A stretch of DNA of 11,656 nucleotides from Bacillota bacterium (GCA_029266295.1 JAQSXD010000205.1:1-11656), one strand, 5' to 3'; positions 1-8,017 are shown, counted from the first letter of the stretch. Numbers and translations are program-made. The notes: a model not told the origin generated them from the letters alone.

Positions 1-567
1 GAGGTTTTAAATCGTGCAGTAAATCAGACAAAAGAGATCATCCTGGAAAAGAACGTTAATACGGATAATCTGGATATCACCGCGAAGCAAGTCGGGATCG
101 GTGCGGTTATCTTCCAGGAGCTTTCCAATAACAGAATCAAGGATTATGTCTTCTCCTGGGATAAAGTATTAAACTTTGAAGGTGAAACAGGACCTTATGT
201 TCAGTATACTCATGCGAGAGCAGCCAGCCTTCTGCGAAATGGCGGTGAAAGCACAGCCAAGGCTCTTACAGCCCCAGAAAAAGCAAATATGAGCTACATT
301 ACAGGGGACAGCGCTTATGAGCTGGCGAAGCTGGTTTACAGATTCCCGAATGCAGTACTGGATGCAGGAGAAAAATACGAACCTTCCGTTGTTACAAGAC
401 ATATCGTAAATATAGCCCAGAGCTTCAATAAGTTCTACCACGACGAGCATATTCTGGTAGAAAACGAAGAGGAGAAACAGGCGAAGCTGCTTCTGGTTTA
501 TGCTGCGAAGCAGACGATCCAGAACGGACTGAACCTTCTCGGTATGGAAGCGCCGGAAAGAATGTAA
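1..567 (+). CDS. argS: Arginyl-tRNA synthetase, C-terminal part (5' end outside window)
   Basis: This is the last 188 residues of a class I aminoacyl-tRNA synthetase that charges tRNA-Arg in the cytoplasm. The frame is open from base 1 to a TAA at 565-567. The ArgS signature block GPYVQYTHAR lies at about residues 64-73 of the fragment, after FSWDKVLNFEGE; it marks the end of the catalytic core. The rest matches the helical DALR anticodon-binding domain, with the typical late blocks VTRHIVNIAQSFNKFYHD and the ending NLLGMEAPERM, where ArgS proteins normally stop. The HIGH and KMSKR motifs would lie upstream of the window. The next gene starts 26 nt downstream with no terminator between, so argS is probably co-transcribed with the radical-SAM genes. 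Identification is secure; only the N-terminus is missing because of the window edge. Confidence 0.96.
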   Translation, partial: EVLNRAVNQTKEIILEKNVNTDNLDITAKQVGIGAVIFQELSNNRIKDYVFSWDKVLNFEGETGPYVQYTHARAASLLRNGGESTAKALTAPEKANMSYITGDSAYELAKLVYRFPNAVLDAGEKYEPSVVTRHIVNIAQSFNKFYHDEHILVENEEEKQAKLLLVYAAKQTIQNGLNLLGMEAPERM

Positions 568-593
568 GGCATAATAGAAAGGAAGTTATCATA

Positions 594-1466
594 ATGAGAT
601 ACGAAGGCAGTGTTTATAGACCGCCCAGTGAGGCGTACAGCCTTATTATACAGGTTACAATTGGGTGCGCCCATAACAAATGTACCTTCTGCAGTATGTT
701 TAAGGATAAAAGATTTCGGGTCAGAAATGTCAGCGAAGTTCTGGAAGATTTGGATATGGCCAGGCAAAATTACAGGAGGATCAACAGGATCTTTCTTGCA
801 GACGGCGATGCATTGGTCTTGCAGAACAAAGAATTGCTTGTAATTCTGGACTACATCAAGAAGCTTTTCCCGGAATGTGAACGCGTGGGGATCTATGGCT
901 CCCCACAGGATATCCTGAGAAAATCCCATGACGAGCTTGTGGAGCTACGAGAACACGGCATCGGAATCATCTATATCGGTGCGGAATCGGGAAGTGACCG
1001 CGTGCTGAAAGCAGTAATCAAGGGAGCAACCAGAGCAGATATTATCGAATCGGTCAAACGCGTCGAGCTGGCCGATATTCCCACATCAGTTACCTTCATT
1101 TCAGGTCTTGCCGGTAAGGACGGCTGGGAGGATCATGCCATCGAGTCCGGAACCATGATCAGCGAAATGGAACCTTCTTATGTGGGTCTGCTGACGTTGA
1201 TTACTGAGCCGCGTGCCGAAATGCACCACGAGATTGCAGAGGGACGTTTCAAGGTACTTTCCCCTGTTGAGGTTCTGAAGGAGACGGAACTGCTTCTTGA
1301 ACACACAAATGTGAATAAAACCTGCGTATTCCGAAGCAACCATGCATCTAACTACGTGTCGCTGAAAGGGGATCTGCCCCGGGACAAAGAGTTGATGCTC
1401 AGCCAGTTGCGAAACGCCATGAATCACACAGACTCGCTGAAGGACGACCGATTCCGTATGCTGTAG
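594..1466 (+). CDS. Radical SAM protein of unknown substrate (CX4CX2C type)
   Basis: A 290-residue radical-SAM enzyme. The cluster-binding cysteines are Cys25, Cys30 and Cys33 in IGCAHNKCTFCSMFK, a CX4CX2C spacing rather than the classical CX3CX2C. Such a motif binds the [4Fe-4S] cluster that cleaves S-adenosylmethionine. A later strand, IGIIYIGAESGSDRVLKAV, is the usual GxESG segment of the radical-SAM barrel. The C-terminus has a block FRSNHASNYVSLKGDLPRDK, which I recall as characteristic of an uncharacterised clostridial radical-SAM family. There is no SPASM-type cysteine-rich extension and no B12-binding domain. The ATG at 594 is preceded by GAAAGGAAG at 577-585 with good spacing. It lies between argS (26 nt gap) and a second radical-SAM gene (51 nt gap) in the same operon. 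Fold and cofactor are clear; the reaction is unknown. Confidence 0.9.
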   Translation: MRYEGSVYRPPSEAYSLIIQVTIGCAHNKCTFCSMFKDKRFRVRNVSEVLEDLDMARQNYRRINRIFLADGDALVLQNKELLVILDYIKKLFPECERVGIYGSPQDILRKSHDELVELREHGIGIIYIGAESGSDRVLKAVIKGATRADIIESVKRVELADIPTSVTFISGLAGKDGWEDHAIESGTMISEMEPSYVGLLTLITEPRAEMHHEIAEGRFKVLSPVEVLKETELLLEHTNVNKTCVFRSNHASNYVSLKGDLPRDKELMLSQLRNAMNHTDSLKDDRFRML

Positions 1467-1517
1467 AGCATGCCGGGTAAACCTGAAGCTGTGAACTAAC
1501 CGCTACGGAGACCGGAT

Positions 1518-3032
1518 ATGAAACTATTACTTACCACGCTGAATTCCAAATATGTGCACTCCAATCTGGCATTGAAGTATCTCTATGCCAGTGCGGAGAG
1601 CTGCAGGCGTAATATCGACATTCAGGAATTCACCATTAACAATGATGACGATTACATATTGACAGAGCTGCTGCGAAAGGACTATGATCTGATCTGCTTT
1701 TCCTGCTATATCTGGAATGTGGAAAAGACGCTCTATCTGGCCGAGACTTTAAAAAAGGCCAGACCCGACCTGAAAATCCTTTTCGGAGGGCCTGAGGTCA
1801 GCTATGATGTGGTTCCATTTATGGGGCAGCATAAGTTTGTGGATTTTATCATTTCAGGTGAAGGAGAAGGGCCCTTTAGTGAATTTGCGGAAAGCATGAT
1901 ATCAGGAACGCCTGAACTTGAGCGCATCAGAGGTCTTACGTACCGCATTGACGGAAAAATCTTCGTGAATCCGCCTGCGCCGCCGCTGGTCTTTGAATCG
2001 GTGCCCTTTCCATATCTAAGCCTTGTATGTGAGGATGACAAAATCATGTATTATGAGTCCTCAAGAGGCTGCCCTTTTCAATGCAGCTACTGCCTTTCCT
2101 CTATTGAGCGCAAGGTCAGAATGCTGCCTATGGAGCGGGTCCGATCGGATTTGAGTTATTTTATTTATAAGCAGGTGAAACAGGTCAAATTCATCGACAG
2201 AACCTTTAACTGGGACAGACAAAGGTGCGCAGGGATTATGAACTATCTGATTCTCAGCGACAACGGCGTAACCAACTTTCACTTTGAACTTTGCGGGGAT
2301 CTGGTGGATGAGGAGCTCATCCGGCTGCTGGCTCAGGCGAGACCAGGATTGTTTCAATTTGAAATTGGCGTCCAGTCCACCCATGAAAAAACACTGGCCG
2401 CATGTAACAGAAACAGTAATTTTCCAAAGCTTGCTGAGAATGTGAAGCGCCTCAAAGCATTGGGAAATATTCATCTTCATCTCGATTTAATCGCCGGGCT
2501 GCCCTATGAGGATTATGCATCGTTTCGAAGCTCTTTCAACGATGTCTACCAATTGAAAGCCCATCAGTTGCAGCTGGGTTTTTTAAAGTTGATCAAAGGA
2601 GCTCCCATCAGGGAGCAGGCAGAGGAACACGGATACGTCTACAGGAGCAAAGCGCCCTACGAGATTATTTCAAATAACTACATGACTGCCCTGGATTTGG
2701 TTCGATTAAAGAAGATGGAGAATCTTCTGGATTTATATTATAATAGAGGTGGCTTTCGCCGAACGCTGGACTATTGTATGGACAACCTTGCGCTGGAACC
2801 CTTTGATTTTTATGAGGAGTTCGCCGATTATTATTACCTGAAAGGTTTTCAGCACAAGTCTCATAAAAAGGAAGATCTGTACCGGATTTTTCTGCTTTAC
2901 GCAAGCTGGAAGGAACGCTTTATTCCCGATATTAAAGACACAATGCAAAAGCTGCTCACACTGGATATGAAGGAGACCCTCAATCCGGATGCGGTGAAAA
3001 AATTTGAGAGAAAGGGATGGGAAATCCTGTAG
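1518..3032 (+). CDS. B12-binding radical SAM protein with DUF4080-like C-terminus
   Basis: A 504-residue protein. Residues 1-130 have the order of a cobalamin-binding Rossmann domain (MKLLLTTLNSKYVHSNLAL, then DLICFSCYIWN, then ILFGGPEVSY and FIISGEGEGPF). The classical DxHxxG cobalamin-ligand motif is not obvious, which is common in this subgroup. The radical-SAM core follows, with the CX3CX2C cluster motif at Cys185, Cys189 and Cys192 in SSRGCPFQCSYC. Core strands VKFIDRTFNWD and FQFEIGVQS come after it. The tail from about residue 370, rich in Tyr, Phe and Leu, resembles DUF4080. The family includes BchE-like and methyltransferase-type enzymes, but no substrate can be assigned. ACGGAG at 1505-1510 supports the ATG at 1518. 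It is the third visible gene of the argS-ior operon, and the TPR gene starts at its end. Confidence 0.9.
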   Translation: MKLLLTTLNSKYVHSNLALKYLYASAESCRRNIDIQEFTINNDDDYILTELLRKDYDLICFSCYIWNVEKTLYLAETLKKARPDLKILFGGPEVSYDVVPFMGQHKFVDFIISGEGEGPFSEFAESMISGTPELERIRGLTYRIDGKIFVNPPAPPLVFESVPFPYLSLVCEDDKIMYYESSRGCPFQCSYCLSSIERKVRMLPMERVRSDLSYFIYKQVKQVKFIDRTFNWDRQRCAGIMNYLILSDNGVTNFHFELCGDLVDEELIRLLAQARPGLFQFEIGVQSTHEKTLAACNRNSNFPKLAENVKRLKALGNIHLHLDLIAGLPYEDYASFRSSFNDVYQLKAHQLQLGFLKLIKGAPIREQAEEHGYVYRSKAPYEIISNNYMTALDLVRLKKMENLLDLYYNRGGFRRTLDYCMDNLALEPFDFYEEFADYYYLKGFQHKSHKKEDLYRIFLLYASWKERFIPDIKDTMQKLLTLDMKETLNPDAVKKFERKGWEIL

Positions 3033-3040
3033 GTGAAATG

Positions 3041-4090
3041 ATGCAATTTCTGAAGAAAAAAGAAGACAAGATTGAAGCACCCCAGAAAAATCCGGAAGAG
3101 TATGATATCAAGGAGCGTCCGGATCGAGTCGGAAAATATCTCAAGAAATACACGAAGACCTTCGTTTTTGATGAATTCAGTGATGATTATATCAAACGAA
3201 CAAATCTCGAATATATGAAAGGTGTTCCGATTCCTCTTCGTAAAGAGGATCTGGAAGGGTTTAAGGGAGGAGAAGGGATCAAGATCCCGTATCTTCAGGA
3301 AAATCTGGCCTGGATCATGGGGATTGATCCCAAATTTCAATACAATGAGCAGTATATCAAACTGCTTTCCGGTTTTGCCCCAAAGCGAATTGTCAATGCG
3401 CTCGTAAAAAAGGGCAGAGATTTGGCGGAACTAAAGGACCTAGATGCAGCTGCCATTCATTTCCGAGCAGCACTCTGTATTTTGCCAACCAATATTCATG
3501 CCATGTACAGCTATGCAAGAGTCTGCAGAGAGCTTTACCTTTCCAGCAATAATGCAGAGTATATTGGACGTTTTAAAGCGGAATCCATCGAGTATTTTGA
3601 ACTCTTGGTTGATTTCTATCCGAGGTACAACCAGTCCTATTATTATCTAGGCTACGCCTATTTGAATATGGGGCTATATATCAAAGCGAAACTTACCTGG
3701 GAGCAGTTTCTCAAACGAAACAGCAATTTAAAAGACAGAAAAGAAATTATGGAACGGATGCGTCAGCTTGAACAGCCGGTTAAGATCGAAGAAGGCTGCA
3801 ATGCTGTTCTTTCAGGACGATATGAACTAGGGATCGATATTTTGGAGCCCTTTGTCAATACAAAATTTAAAGATTGGTGGCCCATGTCCTATTATCTTGG
3901 TGTAGCATATCTGAGAACAGGAAATCGTAAGGATGCCGTCACAAACTTTAAGAATGTTCTGGCATTGAATCCTTCTCACGTAGAGTCTATGGAGGAACTG
4001 GCGGACATTTATGCAGAAAGCAAGGATAAGGAAAACGAGACGAAGTACAGAAAGAAAGCCGAATTAATTCAATCCGGTGGACATAAGTAG
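3041..4090 (+). CDS. Tetratricopeptide-repeat protein
   Basis: A soluble, mostly helical protein of about 349 residues with TPR units. Clear units lie in the middle (KRIVNALVKKGRDLAELKDL, then AAIHFRAALCILPTNIHAMY), around YYYLGYAYLNMGLYIKAKL, and near the C-terminus (YYLGVAYLRTGNRKDAVTNF followed by KNVLALNPSHVESM). TPRs mediate protein-protein contacts; no catalytic motif is visible. The charged N-terminus (QFLKKKEDKIEA) shows no signal peptide or membrane helix. Start choice: ATG codons lie at 3017, 3038 and 3041 in frame. I prefer 3041 because AGGTG at 3031-3035 is 5 nt upstream; ATG 3017 would overlap the previous gene by 16 nt and its purine run abuts the codon. The gene lies between the B12 radical-SAM gene and iorA, so it may scaffold one of these enzymes, but that is inference. 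Confidence 0.85.
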   Translation: MQFLKKKEDKIEAPQKNPEEYDIKERPDRVGKYLKKYTKTFVFDEFSDDYIKRTNLEYMKGVPIPLRKEDLEGFKGGEGIKIPYLQENLAWIMGIDPKFQYNEQYIKLLSGFAPKRIVNALVKKGRDLAELKDLDAAAIHFRAALCILPTNIHAMYSYARVCRELYLSSNNAEYIGRFKAESIEYFELLVDFYPRYNQSYYYLGYAYLNMGLYIKAKLTWEQFLKRNSNLKDRKEIMERMRQLEQPVKIEEGCNAVLSGRYELGIDILEPFVNTKFKDWWPMSYYLGVAYLRTGNRKDAVTNFKNVLALNPSHVESMEELADIYAESKDKENETKYRKKAELIQSGGHK

Positions 4091-4125
4091 AATAACCGAA
4101 GTATTGTGAATAAGGGAGGATATGA

Positions 4126-5895
4126 ATGAAACAATTGATGACAGGAAACGAAGCCGTGGCAAGAGGAGCCTATGAAGCTGGATTAACCTTTGCTTCTGCT
4201 TATCCGGGCACTCCCAGCACGGAAATTCTAGAAAATATGGTACAGTATAAAAATGACCTGTACTGCGAATGGGCACCCAACGAAAAGGTTGCTTTAGAAG
4301 CTGCTATTGGTGCATCGATCGCGGGAGCACGTTCCATGGCAGCGATGAAGCATGTGGGTGTCAATGTTGCTGCAGACCCACTGTTTACCTTTGCCTATAC
4401 AGGCGTAACGGGAGGCTGTGTTCTTGTTTCTGCTGATGATCCCGGAATGCACAGCTCGCAGAATGAACAGGATAATCGAAACTATGCAACAGCGGCCAGA
4501 GTTCTCATGCTGGAGCCCTCAGACAGCCAAGAATCCAAGGATTATATGAAGCTGGGCCTTGAACTTAGTGAAAAGTTTGACACACCAGTTATGCTGAGAA
4601 TGACGACAAGAGTCTGTCACAGCAAGAGTCTTGTCAGCCTGGAGGATCGGGTTGAAACCGCACTCATCCCCTATGAAAAAAAGATTGCTAAATATGTTGC
4701 AACTCCTGCCAACGGAAAGGCGTTGAGAAGAAAACTCATCGACCGTTTAAAGAGCATGGAGGAGTATTCCAATCACGCTGAAATTAATCATGTAGAATAT
4801 AATGGTTCGGAAGTCGGTGTCATCAGCTCCGGTGTAGCCTATCAGTATGCCAGAGAAGTTTTTGGAGAGGACGTCTCTTATTTAAAGCTGGGCATGACCT
4901 TCCCTATGCCAATGGCAAAAATCAAAGAGTTTGCAGGCAAGGTCAAGAAGCTTTACGTGATTGAAGAGATGGATCCCTATATTGAAAACCATCTGAAGAT
5001 GGCAGGTATCCCTTGTATCGGGAAAGAACTGATTCCTGAGATGGATGAACTGAATACGGATATCGTCCGCAAGGCAATCTTCGGTATCTCTACAGAGACG
5101 ATTCAATCAGAAAAAGAAGCGGTGGTAAGACCGCCGGCACTTTGCGCCGGATGTCCTCACAGAGGCTTCTTCTATGCCTTGAAGAAGAAAAAGAACATCA
5201 TCATTACCGGAGATATCGGCTGCTATACGCTTGGTTCTGCAGCACCGCTTTCTGCAATGGATACCTGTATCTGCATGGGCGGAAGCATCAGTGCCGGCCA
5301 TGGCGCTGCACAGGCTCTGAAAAAGAATGGGTCGGATCTAAAGGTAGTTTCTGTGATCGGTGACTCCACCTTCTTCCATACGGGAATTAACAGCCTGATG
5401 GACGTGGTCTATAACAAAGGGAACAGCGTAACCGTGATCCTTGATAATCGCATCACCGGTATGACAGGACATCAGGAAAATCCGGGAACTGGCTTCACTC
5501 TAATGGGGGACGTTGCAGTAGAAGTGGATATTCCTCTGCTCTGTAAAGCCATTGGGATGAAGGAAGAAAACGTCATTACGATAAACCCACTTGATCTGAA
5601 AGCAACGGATCAAGCGCTCACAGCTGCACTTGCCAAGGATGAGCCTACTGTGATCATTGCGAAATGGCCTTGCATTCTGAAGAAATTCAGCGAGCAGGAT
5701 AAAAAAGAGTTTGACCTCACACCGAAAAAATGTGAAATTGATCAGGAAACATGCAAGAAGTGTAAGTCCTGTGTCAGAACTGGATGCCCTGCAATTTCTT
5801 CTGGAGATCAGATCATAATCAATCCGGATTCCTGCACGGGCTGCAGCATCTGTAAGCAGGTATGTCCCTTTGATGCGATTCGGGAGGTGAAATAA
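4126..5895 (+). CDS. iorA: Indolepyruvate:ferredoxin oxidoreductase, alpha subunit
   Basis: Large subunit (589 residues) of the enzyme that oxidatively decarboxylates indolepyruvate and other aryl pyruvates to aryl-acetyl-CoA, passing electrons to ferredoxin. The N-terminus, GNEAVARGAYEAGLTFASAY followed by PGTPST, is the pyrimidine-binding half. The TPP-binding half holds CAGCPHRG, GDIGCYTLG and the pyrophosphate motif GDSTFFHTG...ILDN. Two C-terminal [4Fe-4S] motifs are complete: Cys543, 546, 549 and 554 (CX2CX2CX4CP) and Cys570, 573, 576 and 580 (CX2CX2CX3CP). Length and order match IorA. GGGAGG at 4114-4119 is 6 nt before the ATG. The stop codon directly abuts the iorB start, so the two subunits are probably translationally coupled. 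The protein is cytoplasmic and used by anaerobes fermenting aromatic amino acids. Confidence 0.97.
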   Translation: MKQLMTGNEAVARGAYEAGLTFASAYPGTPSTEILENMVQYKNDLYCEWAPNEKVALEAAIGASIAGARSMAAMKHVGVNVAADPLFTFAYTGVTGGCVLVSADDPGMHSSQNEQDNRNYATAARVLMLEPSDSQESKDYMKLGLELSEKFDTPVMLRMTTRVCHSKSLVSLEDRVETALIPYEKKIAKYVATPANGKALRRKLIDRLKSMEEYSNHAEINHVEYNGSEVGVISSGVAYQYAREVFGEDVSYLKLGMTFPMPMAKIKEFAGKVKKLYVIEEMDPYIENHLKMAGIPCIGKELIPEMDELNTDIVRKAIFGISTETIQSEKEAVVRPPALCAGCPHRGFFYALKKKKNIIITGDIGCYTLGSAAPLSAMDTCICMGGSISAGHGAAQALKKNGSDLKVVSVIGDSTFFHTGINSLMDVVYNKGNSVTVILDNRITGMTGHQENPGTGFTLMGDVAVEVDIPLLCKAIGMKEENVITINPLDLKATDQALTAALAKDEPTVIIAKWPCILKKFSEQDKKEFDLTPKKCEIDQETCKKCKSCVRTGCPAISSGDQIIINPDSCTGCSICKQVCPFDAIREVK

Positions 5896-6474
5896 ATGAG
5901 TGAAGTAAAGAATATCCTTCTTGTCGGCGTTGGCGGACAGGGTACTATTTTGGCCAGCAAGATTCTCTCGGAAGGGCTGTCACAAGCCGGCTATGACGTA
6001 AAGATGTCTGAAATCCACGGGATGTCTCAGAGAGGCGGAAATGTCAGCACACAGATTCGCTTTGGCAAAAAGGTGTATTCCCCTATCGTAGGAAAAGGGG
6101 AAGCCGACGTGATTGTTGCATTTGAGAAAATGGAAGCACTGCGCTGGATCGAATACCTGAAGCAGGGTGGTAAGATGGTGATCAATGATTTTGAAATTCC
6201 ATCCGTTCCCATTCAGCAGGGAATCGCCAAATATCCAGAGGGGATTTTGGAGGAGCTGTTACATAAGGCAAAGGCATCGGTGTTTAAGGCCGGAGAAATC
6301 GCTTCTGAGCTGGGTAACTCCAAGACGATGAACATCGTCCTTCTGGGAGCACTAACAAAGGCTATGGACATTCCTGGGATTGATTGGGAAGAGGTCATCA
6401 GAAACAACGTGAAAAAGGGCTTTGAAGAAATCAATATCAAAGCGTTCCGTGCTGGAGCCGATCAGGTAGCATAA
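5896..6474 (+). CDS. iorB: Indolepyruvate:ferredoxin oxidoreductase, beta subunit
   Basis: Small subunit (192 residues), equivalent to the gamma domain of pyruvate:ferredoxin oxidoreductase, which forms the CoA-handling part of the complex with IorA. The N-terminal glycine-rich loop LLVGVGGQGTILASKIL and the following SEIHGMSQRGGNVSTQIRFG are the family signatures, and GEADVIVAFEKMEALRW follows. GGGAGGTG at 5882-5889, inside the end of iorA, is the ribosome binding site, and the ATG begins on the base after the iorA stop. It is the last gene of the operon: a stem-loop terminator begins 27 nt after its stop codon. Length is normal and nothing is missing. Confidence 0.97.
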   Translation: MSEVKNILLVGVGGQGTILASKILSEGLSQAGYDVKMSEIHGMSQRGGNVSTQIRFGKKVYSPIVGKGEADVIVAFEKMEALRWIEYLKQGGKMVINDFEIPSVPIQQGIAKYPEGILEELLHKAKASVFKAGEIASELGNSKTMNIVLLGALTKAMDIPGIDWEEVIRNNVKKGFEEINIKAFRAGADQVA

Positions 6475-6501
6475 CAGTAGAAATTGAAGAATAAATTTTG
6501 G

Positions 6502-6540
6502 GACTGGGGTGCGATTTTATACTCAATCCTCAGTCTTTTT
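6502..6540 (+). terminator. Intrinsic terminator of the argS-iorB operon
   Basis: GACTGGGG at 6502-6509 pairs with CCTCAGTC at 6528-6535 (8 bp with one G-U pair), leaving an 18-nt loop, and is followed at once by TTTTT at 6536-6540. It lies 27 nt after the iorB stop and is the natural end of the operon. The large loop makes it less than ideal. Confidence 0.75.
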
Positions 6541-6678
6541 GACTAAATACAGCAAAATGAAAGCATTTGAGACATTGGGTCAATGGCCTGGAACCATGCA
6601 GCATCAACGCCTTCAGAGGTGTTGGGCCTTCCCTCTTGAAAAAAAGACAAAAACTTTAGATTATAATAATAAAAGTTG
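6541..6678. other. Intergenic stretch between the ior operon and the tRNA locus
   Basis: No convincing gene. One hairpin stands out: CAACGCCT at 6605-6612 pairs with AGGTGTTG at 6617-6624 (8 bp with one G-U, TCAG loop). It is not followed by a T-run, so it is not a simple terminator. A 41-codon frame from ATG 6557 has no ribosome binding site. The right end turns AT-rich towards the tRNA promoter. Confidence 0.5.
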
Positions 6679-6708
6679 TTGACATTACTGCTCGTTCTGA
6701 TATATAAT
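6679..6708 (+). promoter_or_regulatory. Vegetative promoter of the tRNA locus
   Basis: A perfect -35 hexamer TTGACA at 6679-6684 and a perfect -10 hexamer TATAAT at 6703-6708 are separated by 18 nt. Transcription would start near 6715, about 25 nt before the first tRNA. This is the only strong promoter seen for the whole tRNA group. Confidence 0.85.
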
Positions 6709-6740
6709 AAATCTTGTCGTCAGCGATGATGGATTGGTAT

Positions 6741-6814
<74 letters not shown>

Positions 6815-6865
6815 ACATACTGATTGACAATTGAATGAAGGCGGTAATTGCCGCAAACTTAATAC

Positions 6866-6941
<76 letters not shown>

Positions 6942-6951
6942 TAATTATTAT

Positions 6952-6974
6952 GACAGGTATCACGCCTGTCTTTT
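6952..6974 (+). terminator. Intrinsic terminator after the first fMet gene
   Basis: GACAGG at 6952-6957 pairs with CCTGTC at 6965-6970 around a 7-nt loop, followed by TTTT at 6971-6974. It is short and its T-run is brief, so read-through to the second fMet gene is plausible. Confidence 0.65.
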
Positions 6975-7073
6975 AATATCCTACGATCGGTAGCGAACAT
7001 TAAGGCTCCGGTCTTCGACACGAACATACTGATTGACAACTGAACCATGGCAGTATTGCCACAAATTTAATAT

Positions 7074-7148
<75 letters not shown>

Positions 7149-7149
<1 letters not shown>

Positions 7150-7203
7150 TGAACTTAGCGACAGATAATAATCTGTCGTTTTTTTTTCTGTCGCTAAGTT
7201 CAT
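7149..7203. repeat. 16-bp inverted repeat enclosing the terminator
   Basis: ATGAACTTAGCGACAG at 7149-7164 is exactly reverse-complemented at 7188-7203 (CTGTCGCTAAGTTCAT), with a 23-nt spacer. The spacer holds the right arm of the terminator and its T-run. The two hairpins share CGACAG, so they cannot form together. Confidence 0.9.
7159..7187 (+). terminator. Strong intrinsic terminator ending the tRNA locus
   Basis: CGACAGAT at 7159-7166 pairs perfectly with ATCTGTCG at 7171-7178 around an AATA loop, followed by nine T (7179-7187). The left arm can alternatively pair with a second CTGTCG copy just after the T-run. Confidence 0.92.
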
Positions 7204-7356
7204 TCGCGCCAGAGGGAAGAGGGCTTGAACGGAAGAACCCCAGAAGGAAGGAACTGATTATATTAAAAAGAATGAACATGGAAAGAAAGACGTTTTTCTG
7301 TTGCTATCTGGAAAAAAATGGAGTATGATGAGTGTACAAGGCTAGGGGGTATTGAT

Positions 7357-7590
7357 ATGAACTCAATTACAAAAAACTATGCCATCCTTTTACTGGTATT
7401 ATTAATTCTTGGATTATTTTGTATCCTAAAAAGTTATGCCATCGGAATGTTTTTTCTTACGAATTCGCCAGATGGATGGGATATATACCAAGTAAACTAT
7501 AATGTAGCAGGCTGGATTGTTTTCGGAGGAGTGATTTCTCTATTATCTGGCTACGGATTGATTAAAATAATGCTGAAGTATATTAGTTAA
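7357..7590 (+). CDS. Small two-helix membrane protein of unknown function
   Basis: A 77-residue protein not recognised as a known family. Two hydrophobic stretches are likely membrane helices: YAILLLVLLILGLFCILKS near the N-terminus and VAGWIVFGGVISLLSGYGL near the C-terminus. They are joined by a polar loop (LTNSPDGWDIYQVNYN). The start at 7357 is chosen because AGGGGGT at 7344-7350 lies 6 nt upstream. An in-frame ATG at 7318 would add 13 polar residues and has no ribosome binding site. A zinc-ribbon gene follows after 34 nt, so the two are probably co-transcribed. No promoter is clear in the 150 nt upstream. Confidence 0.75.
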   Translation: MNSITKNYAILLLVLLILGLFCILKSYAIGMFFLTNSPDGWDIYQVNYNVAGWIVFGGVISLLSGYGLIKIMLKYIS

Positions 7591-7624
7591 TCCATAAGTG
7601 AAGAATTCTGTCAGGGGTAAATAA

Positions 7625-7852
7625 ATGAACTGTCCAAAATGTAACAGTGAAATGATGTTCGGCTATGTACAAAGTAAACATGGAATCATCTGGTCCGCTG
7701 AAGTACATGAATGGTTTATGCTGCCTAATGCCAAAAAAGGTGATGTATGGGTGGGAGGGAAAGATAATTGTTTTAGCGTGCTAACAGAGGCTCTACGCTG
7801 TCCGGAATGTAAAACAATAGTCGTGTTACCACCGGTAGAGAAAGTCGAATAA
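7625..7852 (+). CDS. Small zinc-ribbon protein (DUF6487-like)
   Basis: A 75-residue protein with two zinc-knuckle pairs, CPKC at residues 3-6 and CPEC near residue 60, separated by about 50 residues, as in a split zinc ribbon. Between them lie FGYVQSKHGIIWS and WFMLPNAKKG. The layout (N-terminal CPxC, a GYxQS..GI.W segment, C-terminal RCPxCK.I) is that of small clostridial DUF6487-type proteins; their function is unknown. AGGGG at 7613-7617 is 7 nt before the ATG. A decayed second copy of its C-terminal knuckle lies 170 nt downstream, and a candidate minus-strand small gene overlaps its last 27 bases. Confidence 0.85.
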   Translation: MNCPKCNSEMMFGYVQSKHGIIWSAEVHEWFMLPNAKKGDVWVGGKDNCFSVLTEALRCPECKTIVVLPPVEKVE

Positions 7853-7936
7853 ATGCTCGACCATTAGTAAATGATGTAGTTGTGCATTAGAGCTTTTTCC
7901 CGCTTTCAACAATAGCAAATAATTTGGCTTATCCAC
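7826..7936 (-). CDS. Candidate 36-codon gene on the minus strand
   Basis: Read on the minus strand, a GTG start (complement of 7934-7936) is preceded at 6-nt spacing by AGAGGTG (complement of 7943-7949). The frame runs 36 codons to TAA (complement of 7826-7828). The product starts VDKPNYLLLLKAGKSSNAQL and is basic and leucine-rich; I do not recognise it. An in-frame stop lies 15 nt upstream of the GTG, so this is the longest form with that ribosome binding site. A well-spaced minus-strand promoter lies upstream (see 7977-8005). Its 3' end is antisense to the last 27 bases of the zinc-ribbon gene. It could be a real small protein, the start of a truncated gene, or chance. Confidence 0.4.
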   Translation of the reverse strand: MDKPNYLLLLKAGKSSNAQLHHLLMVEHLFDFLYRW

Positions 7937-7976
7937 TGTATTCACCTCTCAATCAAAAGATCGGTTCACTTGAATT

Positions 7977-8005
7977 ATTTTACATTCTATATATACCTTT
8001 TGCAA
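7977..8005 (-). promoter_or_regulatory. Candidate minus-strand promoter
   Basis: On the minus strand, TTGCAA (complement of 8000-8005) and TAAAAT (complement of 7977-7982) are exactly 17 nt apart. Transcription would start near 7970, leaving a leader of about 35 nt to the GTG at 7936. Confidence 0.45.
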
Positions 8006-8017
8006 GGAATAAAGAGC

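Noticed and set aside
498..929. 143-codon minus-strand frame and similar long opposite-strand frames over argS, radical-SAM, ior and kinase genes
   Set aside because: They lie opposite well-supported genes, match no family and lack ribosome binding sites; they are shadows of forward coding sequence.
6605..6624. 8-bp hairpin with TCAG loop as a terminator or riboswitch
   Set aside because: No T-run follows, and no riboswitch consensus is recognised; it is recorded only as part of the intergenic stretch.
6557..6682. 41-codon forward frame before the tRNA promoter
   Set aside because: No ribosome binding site, no promoter at a useful distance, unremarkable composition, and it ends within the -35 hexamer of the tRNA promoter.
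6824..6829. TTGACA in the leader of each fMet unit (also 7033-7038) as a tRNA promoter
   Set aside because: No -10 hexamer at 16-18 nt in either copy; the element is just part of the repeated leader.
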